A DNA stretch of 64,000 bases from Linnemannia schmuckeri. Taxonomy: Eukaryota > Mortierellomycota > Mortierellomycetes > Mortierellales > Mortierellaceae. The notes under the pieces were generated by a model, which was not told where the DNA came from, made no database searches, and saw nothing but the letters and a program-made list of their open reading frames with translations. Below are positions 11,857-23,447 of this stretch, in pieces. How positions within the stretch are numbered: the stretch's first letter is position 1; each line of letters opens with the position of its first letter. A program made the position numbers and the translations under genes. Location: assembly GCA_029449235.1 (NCBI GenBank), contig JANATG010000015.1, positions 186,001 to 250,000 of the forward strand. Direction: 5' to 3'.

Positions 11857-12682
11857 TTGTGTTGAATGTGCTGTTGGTGTTTCTTTTTCGCGTGAAAGCT
11901 CCTGTTTGTGCTGGCTAAATTTGACTGTGAGCCTGGCGATGCCTGTCCTTGATGAGAGAATGAAAGAGTCGAAAAAAAGGCTGGAAGAGAAATGAAAAGC
12001 AGAGAAAGGCACAATGAACGACAAGAAAAGAAACAAGATCTCTCTCTTTCTTGCTGATCGGGTCGACCCTGAGTGCAGATTTGTGCAATTGTAGATTGGC
12101 TATCAGATAATGCACGTGATATTCATATCTTAATCTCTACAAGTGCACACTGTTGGTCGCGATCATCAACCTTAAGTTCCTCAAGTGCATTCAGTAATGC
12201 ATCCTCCAATGGCAGGTCCAGCGGCGCCAGCGTGCGTTTTGTGCCTCTGGCTCACTGGGCGTAACCCTTTGGAACCCCGGCCAACCACCCTCGCCAAACA
12301 ACAACCAACAAAGACCATTGTTCTGTTGCCGAAGGCGAAAAAGTAAAACATGGAACGCGGGTAGCAAGAAAAAAAAGTAAAAGAAATATCAAGTTTTCTA
12401 TGGGCGTCCGCTGCTGAATTAGAGGAGACAAGAAGGGAGGACCGCAAAGGTTACAATGTTCCCTGCAGCACAGAGGTACAAAACGAACGCCCCTTGCCCA
12501 TCCAAAATTAGCCCCTTGTTTTTCTTTTTATTATCTTTGCTTTTCTCATCCTTTTGTCCTTCACTCCATCCCACCGTCCTCAACCCTTTTCATCACGAAC
12601 GACCGACTGCTTGACTGAACTGACCTGACCTGGAAAGCAACAGCAAAGTAACAGAACAGGACAACAGCAGGACCTCTTCGCC
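11857..12682. other. Divergent promoter region between PET8 and the ZRG17-like gene
   Basis: 826 bp between divergent start codons. AT-rich and mixed sequence without a convincing gene. Likely holds both promoters and leaders. Confidence 0.6.
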
Positions 12683-15079
12683 ATGGACTCTAACCCTCAA
12701 CTGCTTCGAAGGACACATTCGCCCTTCGTCGCTGCCTCCGCCGCCGCGGCCTCATCCACCTTGGCCGTTGAAACTCACACCCACGGACACCATCATCACA
12801 GCCACGGTCATGGCCATGGCGGCCACACTCACACTCTGGCCACCTCACCAGGAGCAAGACCTGTGGGCATCGAGAACAGTCTCCTTCAAATAAAAAAGCC
12901 TTTGGTACGCCTTGACTCAGTGCGCCAGGTTCAGGATGCAAGAAAAAAAGATGAGGTTTGATCTGACTGGTGCTTGTCTTTTTACTTCTTGTCTGTTAAC
13001 TTAGTCTGAAGCCCATGCGTCCGGCTTTTCGACATCGTCGGCTTCGACTACAGCTACAACAACAACCATGAACGGAAATATACCCTTTGCCTCATCTGCC
13101 GCCCATGGTCATAGTCTTGGCCTGTTTGATCAGCATCACCACGACCACAACAGCCATGGCCATAGTCACGGTCACGACCACAGCCACAACCACCACGACC
13201 ATAGTCATACCCATAACCACAGCCATAATCAGGGTCAGACTAATGGATACCCAGGAGGAGGGACAGAACATAAGCATGATCATCATTTCCAAGCCCCTGG
13301 CTTCCAGCAGCACCAGCACCAGCACCAGCACGACCATTCTGGACATAACCATAGCCATGATCATGAACACGGACACGGCCATAACCATAACCATAACCAT
13401 GGACATGCTCATGATCATCATGCTCACGACCACGGACATGGCCACCACAAGCATGATCACCACGCCCACGACCATGGACATGGACACGGACATGCCCACG
13501 CTCAAGGACACTCTCACGGCCACGGACACCACGACCATAGTCACAGCCACAACCACGGTCACGGACACGGTCATGATCACGGCCACGACCACGACCATGA
13601 TCATCACCATCACCATCATCACCCTGTCAGCTTTCGGTCTCAGTTACCTTCATACGGCGAGATCTTTGGAGGACTCATGCCCAAGCAAAAGACCATGTTC
13701 ACTTGGATTATGGTCCACTCAACCATTGCCGTTTTCACTTGGCTCTCAGGAATGCGTGCAGGATCATTGTGTAAGGAAAAGCCCCAGGAATTCGGTGCAT
13801 GATTGGACGGGACCAAGAATATGTCGATCGTTGATCCATTTTATTTTTTGACCCCATATATTGACATTGCATTGCATTTTTCTTTGCTATTATTAGCTAT
13901 CATTGGATTATCGTACATGCTTTTGTTTGACGCCTTTGGAGTCCTGAACATCTTTGTATCCAGCGTCATCCACACCGACATCAAGATGAAGAAGTCGACT
14001 GTGAAACATCCTTTCGGGTAAGGATCCGACTTTTTGACACTTTCACGCCTTTCTCTCACACAAGGAACCAAACTCCTTATTAACCACTTAATCACTTGAT
14101 CGTATTTTATTTGACAACATGTTAGTGTCCAGCGGTTTGAGATTTTGTTTGGGTTATTCAACGCCATCTTTTTGCTGTTCATCGGTATGAACATGCTCAA
14201 GGAGAGTTTGGAACATTTGATGCTCGAGGATGACCACCATGGAGGCGATCATGGAGCGTAAGTGCATCCGTTGATGATAACGATAATTCGCGTAGATATT
14301 CAAAACCGCATCAAGACAACGGTGAGCTAACAACTTATTACGATCCTTACTTACACACATTTGCTAGTGTTGTGCGTGTACCGATTTTTTGGACTTTGGT
14401 GGCGCTGGGAGCCACATTGGTCTCTTCATTAGGATACCAGAACCATAAGCAGTTCTGTCTTTGTAAGTTTCTAAACTCTCCTTGACGCGGAAATTTGTCA
14501 ACGGCGACCGTATTAACTTGAGTAAGCATACTCACTTCTCATCTTCTCTCGTGCTGCAATTTAATAGTGCTTAACGCGAATGCACATGTGTCAACACAAG
14601 CAGCATTCGGCCGCTCAGATCCCTCAAAGCTGGTCTCATTGACCAGCAACAAGTTCACCTTAACAAGCCTGGCCTGCGTCGCCAGCGTCCTCCTGGTCGC
14701 CATGTTCCCCAAGCTCGACGCCCTCGACAAACTGGTCGCAATCGCTCAGTCCATCGTCATGTTCTCTCTTGGAGGACCACTGGCTAAAGTCCTTGGAATG
14801 CTGCTCCTCCAGACAACCCCGCCACGTGCTCTGGAAACCATCGAGGACACGGTTCGTCAACTCTCGGCGGTCAACCCTGCGATCCTGAGGATGGAGCGTG
14901 CACATGTCTGGACGAATACTTTTGGACAGTTGATTGGGACGGTGGTGGTCAGTGTTACCAAAGGTGCGGACGAGCAGGGGATTCTGACGAGTATCCATCA
15001 GAGGCTGGCGGGGTTCTTGGACCTTGATGCGCAATCTGAAGGTACTGGCGAGTTGACTGTTCAGCTGGTTCAGAATTAG
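12683..15079 (+). CDS. ZRG17: Cation diffusion facilitator with very His-rich N-terminus (Zrg17/ZnT6-like)
   Basis: Probable subunit of an ER/Golgi zinc importer of the cation diffusion facilitator family; in yeast Zrg17 pairs with Msc2 (family knowledge). Six exons keep frame: 12683-12955, 13005-13770, 13897-14017, 14126-14257, 14368-14462 and 14568-15079, giving 632 residues. Residues about 124-299 are dominated by HxH, HGH and HDH units (about 80 His by hand count), with another 12 or so near residues 30-55. Membrane segments follow from about 325 (TMFTWIMVHSTIAVFTWLSG, GLSYMLLFDAFGVLNIF, FEILFGLFNAIFLLFIGM, VPIFWTLVALGATLVSSLGY, SLACVASVLLVAMFP), then a cytoplasmic C-terminal domain. The HxxxD metal sites normal for catalytic family members are not seen in the second or fifth helix, as in ZnT6/Zrg17 partner subunits. 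The first intron uses donor gtttga. Family call is good; the exact subunit is inference. Confidence 0.85.
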
Positions 15080-15435
15080 AAGTGTGATCATAATGCGCGC
15101 AGGAACCGTGCATGGGATGATGGATAAGGAGATGACAGCTAAATATGAGGATCTAATACAGCATATGAAAATAGATTTTTTTTTCTTTGTTCGCTTCTTT
15201 TTTTAAAGAAAAATCGATAACTTTTCGTTTTGATTGTTCTAGTGTTCCAAAATTGTGCGAAAGGAGTGAAAGATAAAAAAAAAATACAGAAAGATAAATA
15301 ATTCTCAGACTACCATCCTCCTCTCATGTCTGCTCTGACAATATTGGCCACTCTGCTACGTTTGTTGATGTTGTTGCTCTGTTGCTGTTAACGTCGCTCC
15401 GCTGTCGATGTCGCTGTCGCAGTGGCTGAATAGGT
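15080..15435. other. Convergent 3' spacer between ZRG17-like and RasGAP genes
   Basis: 356 bp between convergent stop codons; A/T-rich with short A and T runs. No gene seen. Confidence 0.6.
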
Positions 15436-18400
15436 TTACATCTGCTCTTGACCAGAGTGCTGCCCGAAGGACTCATCATCACTATCATACCCCCGATTAT
15501 ACCCATCAAAGCTCTCAAGCTCATGGCCCTCATACTGCTCATAGACCACATACGTCTCCTCGCCCTCTCGATACCCCTCCCTCGAGATCTTGCTCATACT
15601 GTACGGCGGCGGCATCGTTCCTCCTCCTCCATTGCCGCCATTGGAAGCTCGAATACGCTCTTCTTCCTCCATCTCAACACTGAGCTGGACACGCTCCTGG
15701 ATAGTCTCGATCACATCCCAACAAGCGCGCCACATGATCCTCAGAATATCCTCCTCTTCCTTCTCGTCTTCCTCATCCTCGTCTGCAGTCCCACCTCTCC
15801 TGCCTCCATTACTGCTGCCAAGGACATCAACATCCTTCCCGCCATTGTCATGAACATCCACCCCATAGTTATGAGCCGGTGGCGGGACAACACGCACAAC
15901 AGTCGTCGAGAAATGAGCGAGCTCCTTGCCCAAATCAATCAAGTGCGGCAACAGCGGCATATCATGGTTCCGATCCAACGTCGCCTGATCGATATGACCC
16001 GTCGGAAACTGGACCGAGTCCTTGCTATTACTACTGGAGTTGTTGGAGGTGCGGAGGATGGGTCGAGTCTGCGAACTGGGAGAAGGAAGCGGCGCCATAG
16101 AGTACTGTCCCAACAACAGACCATCCGAGCCTCCTGACGAGCCGCCGCCGTTCTTGGCACGGAACATAGAGGAGTGAGTTGATCCTGGAGAGTGAGGTGG
16201 CTGCATGGGCAGTGAACGGACGGAATTGGAGCCCGATAAATGTCCTGACGATGGATCCAACACCTATCAAACAGAAAATAAATCAATTAAAGAATATGTC
16301 AGATATTCAAGTTCTTCATTCTGGCACATATGCTTTTTTGTTGTTTTGGACAAGGCAAAGCTTGAAACTTACGCAGATCTGGTCAATAAAGTCCTTGAGG
16401 CTTTTTGTGTTTTCCTAAACAAACCCAAGTAAAAAAACGAGTAAGGTTGCCAATGCTTGATGTCAGACAACTGTTAGTAATACGATTTAAACTTGCAAGA
16501 AAGAGATAAGTAACTCACTGTGATGAACTCGTTCATGGGAACCATCCACGACTCTTTGGACCCAAAAGTGACAAGGTTCGCCAGTCCTTGGAGTGACTTG
16601 GCAATCAGTGTCAGTGTACGATGAGCCCGTGCCTCGGGGTGTTCTACATTTACGAAATAGTCATAGTAATAGAAAAGCTGTTAGTCTCATCACTCATAGA
16701 AAAACGCCACCAAAAGCGGCGCCACCAAAAAAATTAAGCTCTACTCACCTCGGACGATGTAAAACAACTTGGGGCCTAGAATTGCAGGACAAATGAGTCG
16801 TAGAAATACAAACCCACTGACGCCAGTGTACCGCGCCAAACCAGCCAGGTCAGGCTCTGGGGACCTGCTACCTTTGACGTTAGCTTTGGTGGATGAGGAC
16901 GGATCTGAAAACTTTTCTGTTAAACGCCTCTGCAAATGTGAGAACACCCTCAATAACTCCCTACAAGTTCAAAAATATATGGAGATATGGGTATATTGAG
17001 TGTCAATGAATGCCATCAGGGTGCACCTCAGCCCGACTCTTACTGCAACAACAGATTACAAAAGTCATTTAGAAAACGTACTTTGGAAAGTGATGAACGC
17101 TTTCGGTGACGGCTCGCCAACAGGTCCGGGTATGGAGCATCAGGATACGCCACTGCGTCTTCAGATCGTCGTTCTTCTCCAGTCGAGATGGATCCACCTC
17201 GCATGCGACTTTGTTCTTGCAAATATTCCGCAAGATATCTCCCAACGTGTCGTCCAGATACTCTGTTCCGACCAGTCTCATATATGCATCCAGTGCCTTT
17301 GTTAGCAGTGTGTTCCCGCTAAAAGAGTTCATACGAAATTTTACAATTAGCTCTTTTTGTTTCCCACAGCATGCTTTAAACTGAAGTCCAGTCTACCTCT
17401 CCTGAACTCACCGAAAGAGCGTGTTTATCCGTGCTATAGTAAAACATGAATGATAAATGGATATGTGGCGTTAGTCAAAGTCCCCAAGGCGATAAAAACA
17501 ATGGTTCTCATAAATTCTGAAAACTCATAAACACAAGAACATACTTGGACTGGCTTCTGCGATTTCTTCGTCGATTAACGTGTTGAGCCATGCGACAGCA
17601 AGACCCCTGCCTTCTAGAATACGAAGCACGTTCCTCGAGAAACTCTCCAGATCCGTGACCAACCCTGCCAGCTTTGAAATGACATTATTCTCCCGAAAGT
17701 TGACAATGATCTATTTTGTGTACAATAAAACAAAGGCAATATTCTTAGATTACGAAGGCGCGACTCATGGAAAACAGCAGAATTGCCACAGTATCGTCAA
17801 CGTAAACTTACATCCATGATCTCCTCATAGTTGACCAAGGGCAAGACGATCTGCTCCTCGTACTTGAGCTTGAGTCTCAAGTCGCCAAGATGCTCTGCAG
17901 AGCGGGTGCGATCGTTCATGTGCATGATCGGATACCAGCCTTCGTCGCAGTCTTCGCTATTCCGCACAGGGATATCGGTCCTTCCAAATGGGATCAGTTT
18001 GCTTCCTTTTGCCTGGATAACATTAATCGTGATTCCCTTGGTGAACTCGGCCAAGTCCCTAAAATCAATACAATGGGGAAAGTTAGATTGAATCCGTTGC
18101 ATTTTCGTTGTCAAACGTAACATTCACGCAGCAGAGAAGTACTTAAAAATAGGACCTACGTGAACTCGAAGCTATCGCGCCAGAAGGGAGAATCGACTTC
18201 TGTGCCCTTGGGAGCCTTTGTCCGCGTGCTGGTTCGGGCTCTCCGCTGGTCATCCAGCATGATCTCACAATAGGCTTCCAGATCCTTGGGCAGCCTCCGT
18301 CCATCGTTGACAATGATCCAAAACGTCCTGTAGAGCCGATACTCCAGCGCTTCGCTTGCTCCAAAGATCTCGGGTTTGGCATAGGACTTGAGCGCATAGA

Positions 18401-21400
18401 GCCAGGTGTTGAACGTTTCCTGGTCCGTGCTTGACCGTTTCACCGAGACCGAGTAGTAGTTGACGTCGTGGGGAGCCTTTATTGAGAAACAGTGCTTCTT
18501 GGAGAATAGGCTCCCATCCAGCGGCCATATGTGCGTCCGAAGAGTCTCTGCCAATGGTATCGTTTCGAATGGCTTCTCCGTCTACAAAACGGATGAAGGA
18601 GCAAATAAAAAAAGAACGTGTTATAAAAACACGGGAAAGCCTTCAGAGGTTTCCTATATAATTGATTTGTGAAAAGAGTGGCTAGTTGTAATCGCAGTAT
18701 TTACCTCTCCAATGTTATATTGCGCAAAGTGTCCATTTGAGCGAATGCAACAATGTATCCGTTTCCACGTGCCGACTTTGTTCTGAGCGTTCATCGGTTT
18801 TGATCTTAAATCTATTGAACAAAAACAAGTGTTTGAAATATTAAGTACAAGGTTGCAAGGAAATGCAAGCAGAGCACGTCCCTTGTATGAGAGAGAGACG
18901 TGGCCGCATACCTAGTACGAACAACTCGCCCTTGATGACGACTGGAAACTCCACAGAGACGCGCGGTTTTGATGTGCTGATCCCTTGCTCTGATGTCCGA
19001 CCTGTTATACTTGTATACCGAGGACGCGGCAAGATATTTTTCTATAAAAGCGTCAATGTGAGCAAAATGAAAAAAGGTGTAAAACGCGCGTCTAACCTTG
19101 TCTTTTAGCTTTTCATTCTTTTCAAAGTTGCAAAGTACGTTACTGGAGGAGGAGTGCTTATTTTGAGGGTGTCGATCCTGGGTATGTCGTCATCTGGAGG
19201 ATGCCAGTAGAACAGGGCTGCTTTCCATTCCTCAAACTCAATCTTTGTAGACGCCTGCAATATTGATTCCCTATAAGGCGCAAGATTAATTGTAAACATG
19301 ATCAGTATGTTGTATACCTTTGCCTTGATGCCGTTGTTGTTTTTGCATATATAAAGTGGTGTGAGTATCGTGGTGCATACATGAGATACACTTCGATCGA
19401 GCAGATTTCGAACACATAGTCTCTCGAGTCCACATTGATTGTCCGTAAGAGTGTCTGGTTCAGATTGGCTACTTGGATGTCCTAAAAGAACAAGTACGCA
19501 AGAATAAATAATGCATGCATAAATAAGTTGCACTTAATAACTCTATGGCTGCCAGAAACACTGAGAAAAAGGGGCGAAAGAGTATGTACCTTTCCTTTGG
19601 CAAACTGCATGAGCATGCCTTTTGGAAGGATATAAAAGTACTGCCTGCTCCATTCGCCGTTCCTGTTCCTATGGAATAGATAGCCGGCCTTTTGGCCAGG
19701 AGTGGGTATAATAGGATCCAACGTCTCAAGATCGCGAAGAGAAACAGGTAATCCGAGAGAGCGTGAAAACCGTGCAAAATAGGTCTATGTGCATCAACGG
19801 AAAAATGATTGTTTAACTTGCATGCATTCTTCTTTGTTGTTGATATTGAATTATTGATTCATGCATGCGACCAAAACTCATGCTTTCATAGGAGCATGCC
19901 TCCTCACATTATTGAGTTTGTATATGCAAACACATCCGTTCGCCATCCTTACTTTGAACTGGTCATGCGGAAAATGAACTGGCGGGAACATGAGTGCGCT
20001 GAATAACCGCGTCTAAATGTTTGGCACATGAAGGATGAAAGCAGCGCCTATGTTGTTAGCTCTCCCCTCTTTTGCCCTTAATAGTAAACAAAAGGCATAT
20101 GTCCAGCATCCATGGTCCATGAGAATACGAGAAACAAGTACAGCCAATGTACCTCTGTTGACAATCCAGCAAAGAACGACTCGAGACTTGACATTTTGCC
20201 CCCTGATGATAGCCAGCTGTTCAGCGCCCTCAAATAAATGTCTGTCTATGAAAACGCAGGAAGAGCAGAGGGGCGTGTTATGAATGTCTTGTGTGAATAA
20301 CTGAATTCATTTGGAAGGAGCGGAATATGCGAGCCCCTCGTTCTCTTCGCAAACCCCCTTTGTGTCTTTCGCCTCCCTCCTCCTCTCCACTCTCCCCCTT
20401 TGTGCAGCATGATAAGGCTGATATTACCTTTTCCAAAATAAATGACTCTTTAAATGCAATTGCATGGTTCAATGTCCCGCTGAGGGCGTATATTGCCTTG
20501 CACTTTTCCTTCTTGGTGTCGAATACAGAATGTGCAACCTGGCTCTATCGAAAGCATATGCAGAAGAGTTCGATTGAATATAGGGAGTTGCGTTAAGAAG
20601 GGGAGGAGGAGGAGGCATTTGGTTTGCTGCATGTGAGTAGGGCGGTGTGTGCAATCAAGGTCAATCATGCAAGATAGTAATCACTCCTTGCAGACAACAT
20701 AAAAAACAAAATAATAACAAACGATATGGTGGGTTTATACCTCTACTGAGCCCTCATGCCATTGTTTGCCTGGCGTTGAATGGTACTTTGTGATGGCGTT
20801 TTCATAAAGCTTGATGGCCTGTCGGCAATACAGCTTGGCTGTCTACAATAAAATGTTGGAGAAAAAGACAATATGAAAGCAAAGAAGAAAAAATGATGAA
20901 AGTTAATGCCCGCTTTGGAGTATTTGAAGTCGAACGGCATGATTTGAAATGGGGGGATGTCCTGTTGAGTCTCTTTATATTCTTTGTACCTTGACCGTGT
21001 TTTCGATGGTAGCAATGCACTCTTCCACAGGACCTACAAGCAAAACAAAAAGACGTGTGTTCGTAAAAAAATGAGAATATTTTTAGTCTGGGTCCTCAGT
21101 CCAATTCCTTTGAATCTGTTTGTGTAATCGTTTGCTTGCAAATAACAACAACAATTATAATAACAGACCAAAAGAACAACTTGTGAAAAACTGCGTCCTT
21201 CTCTCATTTTTTGTTCTCCTTCCCCATGATCGGCAACACTCTTACCAAGGACCATGGAATGAAGATACTTGAGGAGTGTTGGAAGTGCTTCTGAGGGGCA
21301 CTTTTGGAGATCTGGGCCAATCGAGAAGAGCGCTTGCATGAGCCGTTGTTGGTGGGTCCAGTTATTGCCTCGGACCACTGCATTCGATAGTAACGTATGG

Positions 21401-22758
21401 CGGAGAGAGCGACATTTTCCGGACAAACGAGGAAGCGGAGGGCGATTGAGAAAGAGGTCCATGGAAGAAAGTGCACAAAGAGAGGAGCATGATGAGCATG
21501 AGGTGAGAGACAGAGAGCAAGAGGAAGAGTGCGCGAGAATAAGAGTAGACAAGTGGGATTAAGAAAAGGTGAGAAGAGAGGAAATAGAGAGAGAGCAGAG
21601 TAGCATGAGCATTGGCTCAGGGGTATGAGAAAAGCGAGAAATACTCCGTACCACCATGCCCGTCCGTTCCTTGGTCGAGTCCAATCCGTTGATCACAAAC
21701 AAATGACAAATGTGCAAAGCAGAGGAGAGAGAAAGGGAAAGAAATGAACCACGCCTCACCCCTTTGAATGCATTGCTCGCCTGCTCCCTGCATCCCAACA
21801 TCCTCTCTGTCGCTTTTCATTCACATCGACTCGATAATACCTCCCTACCCTACCATCCTCTCTCGCTCACCCCTTGATTTTCTTAGTTAGATTCCATTTG
21901 TTTGCTTTTCTCGTCTTTTTTCTATCGTCTCATAGATAAACAAAGCGGACATGGTACCCTTGACAAACAAATGCAAAGCGAGTAACGCAGGAAAGAAGGG
22001 GAAAAACCACTCTTTTCATTTAAGACAAAACAATAGCAACGCTATTCAAATGGCCGTGCTATGGCCCTTGCCTGGCTTTTGCATTGCCTCCCTTTTTTTC
22101 TGTTCAGGATCGTCCGCAGGCTCCCGCATCATGTTCGCCTGCATCCTCAGTCAAGGCGTGAGTTTTTTTTCTCGCATGTTTTTTTTCTTTGCATTCACAG
22201 TATATCTCACCTCCCCTTTGTTCCCGTTCCATATTATACCCTTCACACCTTGAACTTGATTAGAACATCGGCCGACAAATACGTACTCCGAGGAGCAGAG
22301 TATACGGTCCTCTTTCACCCTCACTTGTCCCTTCCCACTTGAAACTCTCCAATCGTTAGTAAGGATAGTCATTGGGCGGTCCAGATTGCAAGACTGGTTC
22401 GCGAGCTTCTTTTAAAAAACCTGAATAGCTTAATTGGTACGCACGCGCATAACTCTGTACGATCCAGTATCCTTTTTTGACCTCGGTCATTTGCCAGTGT
22501 AAAGTGAGTAAAAATGATGAATATCGGAGGAATTGGGATGGAGGGGAGGAACTGAGAGTGTGAGGGAGTAGTTTAAGTATAGGAAGAGAAAGTGAGAGAA
22601 ACAGAAAGGGAGGGACGGGTGTTGACTGAGTCGAGTTGGAGGAACGGGTGTTTTTCAAGAGGACATACCTTCTAATATGCTCCCGTCCGCCCCTCTTGCA
22701 GCCCCTTGGGCCAACAATGTGATCTGCAGCTCGAGATCTTTAAGAGAATCTATTGTAA

Positions 22759-22795
<37 letters not shown>

Positions 22796-23447
22796 ACAGA
22801 CACATAACATTAGCGAACATTGTGGTCGATCATACAACAAACGGGAGAAAAAAGAAACGGATGCAACTGCAAATGTAGCGTTGTTGAGAATTTTCGCCTG
22901 CCTTGAGTAAGCAAGCCAGACGAAAGGGAAGGAGGATTGGATGGATTCGTCTGTGTTGTTTTCTTTTCTTGGTATCTTGTTATATTTTTCCCGCTCTTTT
23001 TCGCCTCCCTCACACTCTCCCTCTCTTCTCACCCCTTCCTCTCCTCCTTCTTCCCTTTGCCTCCTAGTCCCCCTGCTATGAAAAGAAAAGTCATAACTTG
23101 ATTTTTTTTTTGGGGGGGGAGAGAACAGGGAGAGAGGAGGGCATAACGGAAAAGATTGAGGCCAGAGAGAAACAGAGAGAGGAGGGTTGCAGGAAGGACT
23201 CTATAATGAAACAAGGCATTGTAGCAGTTGGAAACGTTTTCTTACCTGACTGACACTCGCGAGCTCTTCGGATCCAAGTGCGGATGGCATTATCGAGAAG
23301 TTCGTGCTGTCGCTTGACATAAACAATGGACTGAAAGTGCTGTGGTGGGGCTTCAAAGATGAGTTTTGGGTCGAGTGGTAGTGTTAAATCCTGGTAGTCG
23401 AGGAAGTCTCCCTCCATGTCGGTGGCGCCGACTGCAGCGGCACTCAT
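15436..23447 (-). CDS. RasGAP protein with two PH domains, C2 domain and helical N-terminus
   Basis: GTPase-activating protein for a Ras-type GTPase. Twenty-two exons join in frame to 1258 residues: 23447-23246, 22749-22669, 21377-21246, 21033-20990, 20842-20741, 20538-20428, 20245-20153, 20012-19953, 19784-19590, 19481-19390, 19270-19144, 19041-18912, 18811-18705, 18581-18160, 18058-17812, 17710-17545, 17433-17412, 17318-17082, 16960-16749, 16643-16519, 16414-16373 and 16263-15436. Residues 1-275 are mostly helical and unassigned. PH1 lies at about 290-410 (GYLFHRNRNGEWSRQYFYIL), PH2 at about 457-545 (GTWKRIHCCIRSNGHFAQY), C2 at about 545-715 and RasGAP at about 716-985. The arginine finger is in TRINTLFRGNTLLTKALDAY, and the second signature is GFVFLRLICPAILGPKLF. 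The tail is Ser/Gly-rich with an acidic run (DEDEEDEKEEED). PH-C2-RasGAP order recalls yeast Bud2, but orthology is not shown. The second intron is about 1.3 kb. Confidence 0.9.
22762..22794 (-). repeat. T run (sense strand) beside an acceptor in the first RasGAP intron
   Basis: 33 A on the plus strand, therefore T on the transcribed sense of the minus-strand RasGAP gene, ending 12 nt before the acceptor of its second exon. Confidence 0.9.

Noticed and set aside
13087..13851. Long Thr/Ile/Met-rich frame and a Met/Val-rich antisense frame over the His-rich exon
   Set aside because: Both are other-frame readings of CAC/CAT repeats that encode the His-rich region of the zinc transporter subunit.
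22356..22658. Coding-like segment KKGYWIVQSYARAYQLSYSG on the minus strand
   Set aside because: Tested as a RasGAP exon, but no acceptor gives the needed phase, while exon 22749-22669 joins perfectly to 21377 without it.
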